From contig NZ_CAMFKM010000013.1 of the NCBI RefSeq assembly GCF_945957355.1, forward strand, positions 1 through 64,000: 64,000 nucleotides of DNA, read 5' to 3'. The notes beneath the pieces were generated by a model that was given only the letters and a program-made list of their open reading frames with translations, did not search any database and had not been told where the DNA came from. Shown here piece by piece: positions 53,744 through 60,466 of this stretch; within the stretch, counting starts at the first letter, position 1; the number at the start of each line of letters is the position of its first letter. A program made the translations under genes and the position numbers. Source of the stretch: an uncultured Reyranella sp. (GTDB lineage: Bacteria > Pseudomonadota > Alphaproteobacteria > Reyranellales > Reyranellaceae).

Positions 53744-54756
53744 CTGCGACTCGTCTCGACCTTAAGGAAACGATCGTGCGCGCCCGCGGCGCCGAGCCAC
53801 AGCTCGTTCCAGGCGTCGAAGCCTGCCAGCGGGTCGGCGAGTTGGAGCTCGCGGGCGAGCTTCCAGCCGTCCATGCGAATGACGACGGCGCTGTCCTTTT
53901 CTTCGGAGGAAACCGCCTCGCCCTCGGCGGCGAGGATCGCGGCCAGCCAGCGGGCGAACAGGCGGGCGCTCTCCAGATCACCGGTTTCGACATCCGTCGG
54001 CAGGTCGAGGTCGCGTGCCGTCTCCTCATGGAACTGCAAGCCGACCAGTCGCGCCACGCGGCCCATCTCGACCTGCGCGTCCTTCGGGCCAAGCAGGTCC
54101 TGCAGCACCGGCAGCATGGTCTGCACATAGCCCATCGCATAGGAGCGGTAGGTGCGCAGGCGGCGTTCCTCGGGCCAGTTCGCCGTCTCGAGCTTCGGCT
54201 GCGTCTTCCAGCCGATGCGTGGCATCTCCTCGTTGTAGGCGAAGCGCACGCGCTCCTCCTCCTTCAGGGGGCGGCCATAGTCGCAGTAGTAGCCTTCGAG
54301 GCCGGGCTTGCCGTCAACCGTCATGCCGGTACAGACGAAGCCGAGGCCGGGGTTCTTCAGGGACACGCCGTTGTGGCCGTGCCAGCCGTGCAGGAAGGCC
54401 GCCGACACTTCGTGCGGGACGGCGGCGATCGCCGTGCCCTTCCACATCCAGCGCGGCGGCGGATAGCGCACCCAGGCCTTGGTGTCGCTCTCGCGCAGGT
54501 ACCCGGTCTTCACGCCGCCCAGCGCATTGGAATGGTAGTGATAGAGGGCACAGGCCGGCGCGTCCTTCTCGCCTGCGATGCCGAGCTTTTGCAGGCCGGG
54601 GAGGAACTTCTCAAGATGCTGCCGGCGGAAGTGGCGGAAGATGTATTCGCGCGCCGTATCGCTGCCGCGTCGCGACACGAGACTGATGACCAGGCCGGTC
54701 ATCAGTGCGTTGTAGAGCGTGCCGACCGCCCTGCAGGCGGCTTCGTTAGCCGTCAT
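53695..54756 (-). CDS. Conserved-looking hypothetical protein, 353 aa
   Basis: A 353-residue, probably soluble protein that I do not recognise. It is rich in Trp and Tyr (YPPPRWMWKG, FLHGWHGHNGV, EGYYCDYGRPL) and has several His that could bind metal (LYHYHSN, HGWHGHNG). The start at 54756 overlaps the end of the DUF1330 gene by 11 bases, suggesting coupled translation. Its 3' end overlaps the Nudix gene by 49 bases. Codon-position GC bias matches the neighbours, so it is a real gene. No function can be offered. Confidence 0.8.
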   Translation of the reverse strand: MTANEAACRAVGTLYNALMTGLVISLVSRRGSDTAREYIFRHFRRQHLEKFLPGLQKLGIAGEKDAPACALYHYHSNALGGVKTGYLRESDTKAWVRYPPPRWMWKGTAIAAVPHEVSAAFLHGWHGHNGVSLKNPGLGFVCTGMTVDGKPGLEGYYCDYGRPLKEEERVRFAYNEEMPRIGWKTQPKLETANWPEERRLRTYRSYAMGYVQTMLPVLQDLLGPKDAQVEMGRVARLVGLQFHEETARDLDLPTDVETGDLESARLFARWLAAILAAEGEAVSSEEKDSAVVIRMDGWKLARELQLADPLAGFDAWNELWLGAAGAHDRFLKVETSRSYGDKGWRAAWRIAPR

Positions 54757-55039
54757 GGCCGTCGATCAGAATCGCCTTGGAATGGCCGGCCTTCAGCCGC
54801 ATCGCGAGGACGGGCTTGTACTCTTCGGAATGGTAGAAGCGCTCGGCCTTGGGGCGGTCGGGGAATTCCAGCACGACAACGCGTGCCGGCGTCCAGCCGC
54901 CTTCCAGGCTGGTGCAGTGGCCGCCGCGCACGATGAACTTGCCGCCGAACTTGGAGACGAGTCCTGGCGTGTGCTTGCGGTACTCCGCCATCAATTCTTC
55001 GTCCCGGGTGTCGATCTCGACGATGATATAGGCTGGCAT
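54746..55039 (-). CDS. DUF1330 family protein
   Basis: A 97-residue dimeric alpha-beta barrel-type protein. The N-terminal MPAYIIVEIDTRDEELMAEY, the central GGKFIVRGG and the closing RVVVLEFPDRPKAERFYHSEEY are typical of DUF1330. GGAGG lies five bases before the ATG. It starts 14 bases after the sulfurtransferase stop and overlaps the following unknown gene, so the three form an operon. The function of the family is not established. Confidence 0.93.
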   Translation of the reverse strand: MPAYIIVEIDTRDEELMAEYRKHTPGLVSKFGGKFIVRGGHCTSLEGGWTPARVVVLEFPDRPKAERFYHSEEYKPVLAMRLKAGHSKAILIDGHDG

Positions 55040-55053
55040 CCGTTCCTCCTTAG

Positions 55054-55917
55054 TCAGCCGGTTTCCATGGGCAGGGCGGGATCGTTGGCCCATTCCTGCA
55101 TGGAATTGTCGTACACCGAGACGTTCCTGTGACCCAAGAGAGCGGTGAGCACGAAAGCGTCGAGCGTCGCCGCTATGCCGCCGCCGCAATAGACCAGCAC
55201 CCGCTTGTCCGGCGCGGCGCCGACGCCCTCGAAGGCGGCCCGCAGGTCGGCGATCGGCTTCAGCGCCTTGTCCGGGCCGAACAGGCTTGCGGCCGGCACG
55301 CAGGACGAGCCCGCGATGCGGCCCGCGCGGCCATAGACCACGCCGCCGGCACCGGTGTGCTGGTCGTGGCTCAGCGCATTCAGGGTCAAGGTCGAGGCAT
55401 CGCCGATCGCCCCCTTGATCGTGTCCTTGCCGACGAAGATCTCCGGCCGGCCGCGCAGCGACAGCGTGGCCGGCGGATGGGTGGCCGGCTCGGTCGACAG
55501 CGGGCGGCCTTCGGCCTTCCACTTGTCGAGCCCGCCGTCGAGGATGGCCACCTCGTCGAAGCCGACGGCCCGCAGCATCCACCAGATGCGGCTCGCCCAC
55601 ACGGGCGAGGCATGGCTGTAGAGGACCACGAAGGTGCCGTGGCCGACGCCCTTGGCCGCGAAGGCTCGGGTGAGATCCTCCAGCGACGGCAAGGTGAAGC
55701 GAAGCGGCGAGGTCTTGTCGGAGAGGTCGGCCTGGAGATCGAGATAGGCCGCGCCCGGGATGTGACCCTTGTCGTAGTTGGCGCGCCCGCTTTCGGCCAC
55801 ATAGCGGCCGTCGGGTCCAGGTTTCAAATAGGTGGTGCAGTCGAATACGCGAAGCGCCGGTGCACCGAGCTGGCGCGCAAGGTCGTCTGTCGTGATCAGG
55901 CTGGCCGAATGGGCCAT
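55054..55917 (-). CDS. Sulfurtransferase with two rhodanese domains
   Basis: A 287-residue thiosulfate/3-mercaptopyruvate sulfurtransferase. The N-terminal rhodanese domain (about residues 8-140) is inactive, with Ser (YSHASPVWASR) where the Cys would be. The C-terminal domain has Cys244 in LVYCGGGIAAT. The loop CGGGIA is closer to 3-mercaptopyruvate sulfurtransferases than to thiosulfate-type CRKG loops. It is the first gene of a three-gene operon with DUF1330 and the unknown 353-residue protein. Confidence 0.93.
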   Translation of the reverse strand: MAHSASLITTDDLARQLGAPALRVFDCTTYLKPGPDGRYVAESGRANYDKGHIPGAAYLDLQADLSDKTSPLRFTLPSLEDLTRAFAAKGVGHGTFVVLYSHASPVWASRIWWMLRAVGFDEVAILDGGLDKWKAEGRPLSTEPATHPPATLSLRGRPEIFVGKDTIKGAIGDASTLTLNALSHDQHTGAGGVVYGRAGRIAGSSCVPAASLFGPDKALKPIADLRAAFEGVGAAPDKRVLVYCGGGIAATLDAFVLTALLGHRNVSVYDNSMQEWANDPALPMETG

Positions 55918-55979
55918 GTCGCTCTCCCGAGGTTGGGGAGAGCGGAGACTAGCGCGGTTCTGACGAACCGTGCCTCAAG

Positions 55980-56324
55980 TTAAATGGTCTTGGACGGCAG
56001 CGGCGGAACGCTGACCGGGCCGGAGGACGGTGCGGCGGCGGTCGGCGCCGGTGCGGACGCCGGCGGGAGCTGGCCCATCTCGGGCGACTTCGGGGCGGCC
56101 GGCGGGGTGGTGGTCTTCTTCGTCTTCTTGGACGGAGCCTTCGCAACCTGGACCTTCTTCAGACAGGCGCTGCGCTGCGAGCTGCTCTTGATCTTGTTGC
56201 AGGAGGCGGTGGTCGGCGCCTTCGGCTTGGCGGTGGGGGTCGGCATCGTCTCGTCCTGCGCGAAGGACGGGGCGGCGAAGGCGACCGCAGCCAGGGCGGC
56301 CATGCTGGCGATCAAAAGACGCAT
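55980..56324 (-). CDS. Small exported Pro/Ala/Lys-rich protein
   Basis: A 114-residue protein with a signal peptide (cleaved after APSFAQ). The mature part has two Cys in SCNKIKSSSQRSACLKK, a Lys-rich stretch, and a long Pro/Ala/Ser tail ending PPLPSKTI. The Cys segment faintly recalls PsiF-type repeats but is too short to assign. It is probably periplasmic or cell-wall-associated. It stands alone, divergent from the AEC transporter. Confidence 0.65.
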   Translation of the reverse strand: MRLLIASMAALAAVAFAAPSFAQDETMPTPTAKPKAPTTASCNKIKSSSQRSACLKKVQVAKAPSKKTKKTTTPPAAPKSPEMGQLPPASAPAPTAAAPSSGPVSVPPLPSKTI

Positions 56325-56453
56325 GATTATCTCCCGGGCCGCTTGCGATGAGGGGGACGGGCGCGGCCTCGCTATATCCTTAAAATGCTATGTTATTTAA
56401 GCCATTTATGTCAAATTCTTAATGAGTTAGAGCAACTGCAATCGGACGCGCCC

Positions 56454-57392
56454 GTGCAGGCCATTCTGAACGTCGCCTTCCCGATCTTCGGCGTCATCCT
56501 TGCGGGCTTTCTGGCGGGTCGCTGGCGTATCCTGGGACCCGAGGCGACGACGGCGCTCAATGCCTTCGTGAGCTACTTCGCGCTGCCGGTCCTGTTCTTT
56601 GGCACCCTGGCGCGTACGCCGGTCGCCGCCGTTCTCGACCCCAGTCTGATGGCGGGGTTCGGAATCGCCGTGGTCGCGACCTTCGTGGTCGGCATGGCCA
56701 CCACGCGGCTCGTTTCGCGGGGCGGCCTTGCCGCCATGAGTCTGCAGGGCATCGCGGCCTCCTGGGGCAATGTCGGCTACATGGGCGTGCCGCTCTGCCT
56801 GGCGGCCTTCGGCGAGCAGGGCCTGCCGCCGGCCATGCTGACGGTGATCGTGACGGCGGTCGTCTCGATGGTATTTGGCGTCATGCTGATCGAACTGGAG
56901 GTGGCGGCGGGGCACGGTCCGGTACGAACCTTCGTGCGAGCCGCCTTCAACGTGGCGCGCAATCCCCTGCCGGTCTCGATTGCCCTTGGCATCGTGGCTT
57001 CCTGGGTCGCTCTGCCGATCCCCGTGCCGGTCGAGAAGTGGCTCGACCTCATGGGCGCCGCGGCCGCGCCCTGTGCGCTGTTCGCCATCGGCCTCTTCCT
57101 GTCTGACAAGTCGATCAAGAGCGGCCTCGCCGAGGCCGGCCTGGCGACCCTGATCAAGCTCCTGCTGCAGCCGCTGGCGGCGCTGGTGATCCTGCCTTTC
57201 TTCGTGCCGATTGATTCGATTGCGGGCAAGGTGGCGCTGCTCATGGCCTCGCTGCCGACAGCCGCCAATGCCTTCGTGCTGGCCAAGCAGTTCGACGTCT
57301 CGGTCGAGCAGAACACCGCATCGGTTCTGCTGTCGACGGCCTTCTCGGTGGTGACGGTTTCTGCTTTGCTGGTGTGGCTGCGCGTAACCTGA
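56454..57392 (+). CDS. AEC-family (auxin efflux carrier-like) transporter
   Basis: A 312-residue permease with about ten membrane segments. The N-terminal AILNVAFPIFGVILAGFLAGR and the middle QGIAASWGNVGYMGVPLCLAAFG are diagnostic. The GTG at 56454 gives the usual family start; an ATG 69 bases upstream adds a Cys-rich segment that does not look coding. Members export small organic acids such as malate. mscL follows after 21 bases. Confidence 0.9.
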   Translation: MQAILNVAFPIFGVILAGFLAGRWRILGPEATTALNAFVSYFALPVLFFGTLARTPVAAVLDPSLMAGFGIAVVATFVVGMATTRLVSRGGLAAMSLQGIAASWGNVGYMGVPLCLAAFGEQGLPPAMLTVIVTAVVSMVFGVMLIELEVAAGHGPVRTFVRAAFNVARNPLPVSIALGIVASWVALPIPVPVEKWLDLMGAAAAPCALFAIGLFLSDKSIKSGLAEAGLATLIKLLLQPLAALVILPFFVPIDSIAGKVALLMASLPTAANAFVLAKQFDVSVEQNTASVLLSTAFSVVTVSALLVWLRVT

Positions 57393-57413
57393 CGACGAAA
57401 CGGGAGAACACCC

Positions 57414-57836
57414 ATGCTTCAGGAATTCAAGAAGTTCGCGATGCGCGGCAACGTCGTGGATCTCGCCATCGGTGTGATCATCGGCGCCGCCTTCAGCAAG
57501 ATCATCGACTCGCTGGTCGGGGACATCATCATGCCGATCATCGGCCGCATCGCGGGCGGACTCGATTTCACCAACTACTTCATCGGCCTCACCCCGGCGG
57601 CCAGCCAGGCCACGACCTACGATGCGGCCAAGAAGGCCGGCGCGACCCTGGGCTACGGCACGTTCCTCACCGTGACGGTGAACTTCCTGATCATCGCCTG
57701 GGTTCTGTTCCTGGTGATCAAGGGCATGAACCGCGTGATCAAGCAGGAAGAGGCCGCCCCGCCGCCGCCCGCGCCACCGACCAAGGAGCAGGAGCTGCTG
57801 ACGGAGATCCGCGACCTCCTGAAGGCGCGCGGCTAG
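57414..57836 (+). CDS. mscL: Large-conductance mechanosensitive channel
   Basis: A 140-residue channel that opens on osmotic downshock. MLQEFKKFAMRGNVVDLAIG and the pore helix GVIIGAAFSKIIDSLVGDIIMP are canonical. The second helix is VNFLIIAWVLFLVIKGMN, and the C-terminal bundle follows a Pro linker (APPPPAPPTKEQELL). It overlaps the convergent dapA gene by four bases. Confidence 0.98.
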   Translation: MLQEFKKFAMRGNVVDLAIGVIIGAAFSKIIDSLVGDIIMPIIGRIAGGLDFTNYFIGLTPAASQATTYDAAKKAGATLGYGTFLTVTVNFLIIAWVLFLVIKGMNRVIKQEEAAPPPPAPPTKEQELLTEIRDLLKARG

Positions 57837-58717
57837 GCCGCCTTCTTCTCGGCGAACATAGAGTCGAGCCGGCGGGCCAGCCCATCGGAGATCTTGGTGA
57901 GCGGCAAGCGGCATTCCGGCGAGGCGATCAACCCTTGCCGCCACAGCAGGTACTTGATCGGCATCGGATTGGCTTCGGCGAACAGCATCGGCACGAAGCC
58001 GGCAAGTGGGCCCCACGCCTTGCGGGCGCCGGCCAGATCGTCGCCCCTGAAGCAGCGCTCGACCTCGACGAAGCCCTCGGTCATCAGATGGCTGGCCGCC
58101 AGGATGCCGCCCTCGGCGCCGTTGGCGCGCATGGTGAAGAACAGTGCATCCTCGCCGGTCAGCACGGCGAAGTCGGCCGGCTTGCGGCGCAGCAGTTCGA
58201 GTGACTGCTCGACACTGCCGGAACTGTCCTTCACCGCCACGATGTTCGGCACCTGGGCCAGCTCCAGCAGCGAGTCGTTGGCGAGGTTCACCGCCGTGCG
58301 GTACGGGATGTTGTAGATCACCACGTCGCGGTCGGTTGCGGCGGCGATGCGCCGGAAGTGCGCGATCAGCCCGTCCTGGCTCGGCCGGTTGTAGTAGGGG
58401 CAGACCGACAGGATGCCGGCGATCGGCAGGTGGCGTAGCCGCTTCAGTTCCTTCTCGACCTTGGCGGTCGCGTTGCCGCCGACACCGGCGAAGACCGGCA
58501 CCCTTCCGTCGGCGACCGCCAGCGTGCGCTCGATCACGGCAGCGATCTCGTCCTCGTCGAGTGCAGGCGATTCGCCCGTGGTGCCGAGCGGCAGCAGCCC
58601 ATCCACACCCTTGGCGATGTAGTGGTTCACCAGCCGGTCGAAGCTAGCGAAATCGATGGCGCCGTCCTTGAACGGCGTGACGAGTGGCAGCCAGAGGCCT
58701 GAAATCTTCGTGGTCAT
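57833..58717 (-). CDS. dapA: 4-hydroxy-tetrahydrodipicolinate synthase (dapA-type)
   Basis: A 294-residue DHDPS/N-acetylneuraminate-lyase-family aldolase. Key residues align with DHDPS: Thr46-Thr47 (GTTGES), Tyr109 (PYYNRP), Tyr135 (YNIPYRT), Arg140 and the Schiff-base Lys163 (AVKDSSG). The Arg favours DHDPS over other branches. The start at 58717 is preferred over one 11 codons upstream. Divergent pairing with a LysR gene is unusual for a housekeeping dapA, so a catabolic paralogue (for example a 2-keto-3-deoxy-acid aldolase type) is possible. Confidence 0.85.
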   Translation of the reverse strand: MTTKISGLWLPLVTPFKDGAIDFASFDRLVNHYIAKGVDGLLPLGTTGESPALDEDEIAAVIERTLAVADGRVPVFAGVGGNATAKVEKELKRLRHLPIAGILSVCPYYNRPSQDGLIAHFRRIAAATDRDVVIYNIPYRTAVNLANDSLLELAQVPNIVAVKDSSGSVEQSLELLRRKPADFAVLTGEDALFFTMRANGAEGGILAASHLMTEGFVEVERCFRGDDLAGARKAWGPLAGFVPMLFAEANPMPIKYLLWRQGLIASPECRLPLTKISDGLARRLDSMFAEKKAA

Positions 58718-58747
58718 GGCCCCACGGTAGGGCCCGCCAATGAATAA

Positions 58748-58765
58748 CAAAAACGAATGTTTTTG
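58748..58765. promoter_or_regulatory. Palindrome between dapA-like and LysR genes
   Basis: CAAAAAC-GAAT-GTTTTTG is a perfect 7-bp inverted repeat in the 80-base, AT-rich divergent region. Its position, 30 bases from dapA and 32 from the LysR start, suits a shared LysR operator. Confidence 0.6.
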
Positions 58766-58797
58766 ATAAGAGTATTCACAAGTGATTATGTATTCCC

Positions 58798-59670
58798 ATG
58801 CGCAGGGATCTCGACATGGCGCTGGTGCGGGCCTTCCTCACCGTCGTCGAAGCGGGTGGCGTCACGCGGGCGGCGGCGGCACTCGGCATAAGCCAGGCGG
58901 CGGCCAGCCAGCAGATCAAGCGGCTGGAGGAGGCGCTCGACTGCCGCCTGTTCACGCGCCAGGGACGCGGGCTCGCACTGGCGCCGGCGGGCGAGCGCCT
59001 GCTCGAGCAGGCGCGGCGGCTGGTCACGATGAACGACGAGGTCTGGTCGTCGATGCGCGCCCCGCAGTTCGAGGGCGAGGTCCGCTTCGGCGTGCCCTAC
59101 GACATCATCGGCAGCTTCGTGCCGGCGATCCTGCGGCGCTTCGCCAAGGCGCAGCCGAGGGTCCGGGTCAGCCTCGTCTGCGAGGACTCGCGCGTGATCC
59201 GCGAGGAACTGAAGTCGGGCGGCGTCGACCTTGCCATGACGACAGAGACCGAGTGCGGCCGCCACGGCGAGACCCTACGCACCGACCGGCTGGTCTGGGT
59301 TGGGGCGGCCGATGGCGATGCCCACCTCAAGGATCCGCTGCCGGTGTCGCTCGGCGCGCCGACCTGCGTCTTCCGTCCCGTCGCAGTCGAGGCGCTCGGC
59401 AAGGCGCGGCGCGACTGGCGCGCGGTCTGCGAGGTCAGTCGGCTGGAGCCGGTCTATGCCGTGCTGGAGGCGGGCCTGGCGGTGGCACCACTGCTGCGCT
59501 CGTCGGTCCCCGAGCGCTTCGTGATCCTGGGGCGAGAGGCGAAGCTGCCGGCGCTGCCGGAGTTCCGCATCAACCTCTATGCCCCACCGGGTCTCGGTCC
59601 CGCCGCGCGCGACCTCGCCGATCACGTGCGGGCAAGTTTTTCCGGACGGTTACGAAACCATAACAATTGA
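58798..59670 (+). CDS. LysR-family transcriptional regulator
   Basis: A 290-residue regulator. The DNA-binding domain has ALVRAFLTVVEAGGVTRAAAALGISQ and AAASQQIKRLEEALDCRLF. The effector domain contains GEVRFGVPYDIIGSFVPAILRRF. It is divergent from the dapA-like gene, with the palindrome between them, which is the classical LysR arrangement for controlling the neighbour. A terminator lies about 110 bases past the stop. Confidence 0.94.
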   Translation: MRRDLDMALVRAFLTVVEAGGVTRAAAALGISQAAASQQIKRLEEALDCRLFTRQGRGLALAPAGERLLEQARRLVTMNDEVWSSMRAPQFEGEVRFGVPYDIIGSFVPAILRRFAKAQPRVRVSLVCEDSRVIREELKSGGVDLAMTTETECGRHGETLRTDRLVWVGAADGDAHLKDPLPVSLGAPTCVFRPVAVEALGKARRDWRAVCEVSRLEPVYAVLEAGLAVAPLLRSSVPERFVILGREAKLPALPEFRINLYAPPGLGPAARDLADHVRASFSGRLRNHNN

Positions 59671-59781
59671 TACCAAGCACCCCCTGTGCCGATGCCGCGC
59701 CGGCCCGTATCTTCGCGTGCATGGACGGACGCGGTTCGAGACATCGCCGCACCGGCCAGCGAGTTTAGAGGGGGCGTCTGG

Positions 59782-59820
59782 GGGCCTGGAGAGTGAACAA
59801 CTCTCCGGGCCCTCTTTTTT
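59782..59820 (+). terminator. Rho-independent terminator
   Basis: A 13-bp stem with one T-G wobble (59782-59794 with 59800-59812), a five-base loop, and a T run at 59815-59820. It lies 110 bases after the LysR stop and 62 bases before the GNAT start on the same strand. It ends the LysR transcript, or an unannotated short RNA. Confidence 0.88.
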
Positions 59821-59881
59821 GCTGACATGAAACGGTCATGGAGGCGTGTTTGATCCGGGCGTCTCAGAGGAGGATCGGGTG

Positions 59882-60466
59882 ATGTCAGCGACGAGCGAGT
59901 CCGTGCTCGACAAGCCGCGCGGCGCGGTGGTGGTGCGGCCGTCGACCGAGAGCGACGTGCCGGCCATGATCGCGATCTACACGCACCACATCACGCGCGG
60001 CGTGGGCGAGGTCGATATCGAGCCGACCCAGGCTGACGACATCAAGCGGCGGCGCAAGAACATGCTGCGGCGCCGGCTGCCGCATCTTGCCGCGGAGCGC
60101 GACGGCGTGATCGTGGGCTACGCCTATGCGGTGCCGTTCCGCAAGCGTCCGGCCTACCGCTATGCGGTGAAGCACTCGATCTACGTCCACCCCGACCATG
60201 TCTCCACCGGGATCGGCCGCCTGCTCCTGCCCGCACTGATCGAAGCCTGCGCCAGCGCGGGCTATCGACAGATGTTCGCCTATGTCGACGCCGACAATGT
60301 CGCGTCGCTCAGCCTGCACGAAGCCCACGGCTTTCGCCGCGTCGGCCTGCTGGAGGGCGTCGGCTTCAAGTACGGCAAATGGGCCGATAGCGTGCTGATG
60401 CAGCGCGCCATCGGCCCGGGCGCCAGCACGCCGCCGGTCGAGATCGCCTACTCGCGCACCACGTAG
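59882..60466 (+). CDS. GNAT acetyltransferase, phosphinothricin-acetyltransferase-like
   Basis: A 194-residue acetyltransferase. DVPAMIAIYTHHITRGVGEVDIEP is the N-terminal signature of the Pat/Bar subgroup. The acetyl-CoA motif is YVHPDHVSTGIGRLLLPALIEA and YVDADNVASLSLHEAHGFRRVG follows. The ATG at 59882 has GAGGAGG eight bases upstream; a GTG 12 codons earlier has no such site. Members acetylate amino-acid-like compounds. The gene overlaps the convergent decarboxylase by 19 bases. Confidence 0.92.
   Translation: MSATSESVLDKPRGAVVVRPSTESDVPAMIAIYTHHITRGVGEVDIEPTQADDIKRRRKNMLRRRLPHLAAERDGVIVGYAYAVPFRKRPAYRYAVKHSIYVHPDHVSTGIGRLLLPALIEACASAGYRQMFAYVDADNVASLSLHEAHGFRRVGLLEGVGFKYGKWADSVLMQRAIGPGASTPPVEIAYSRTT

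Noticed and set aside
59671..59845. Region near the ornithine decarboxylase gene considered as a polyamine-related riboswitch
   Set aside because: It lies at the 3' end of the decarboxylase gene on the opposite strand and upstream of a GNAT gene; no known riboswitch consensus could be recognised.
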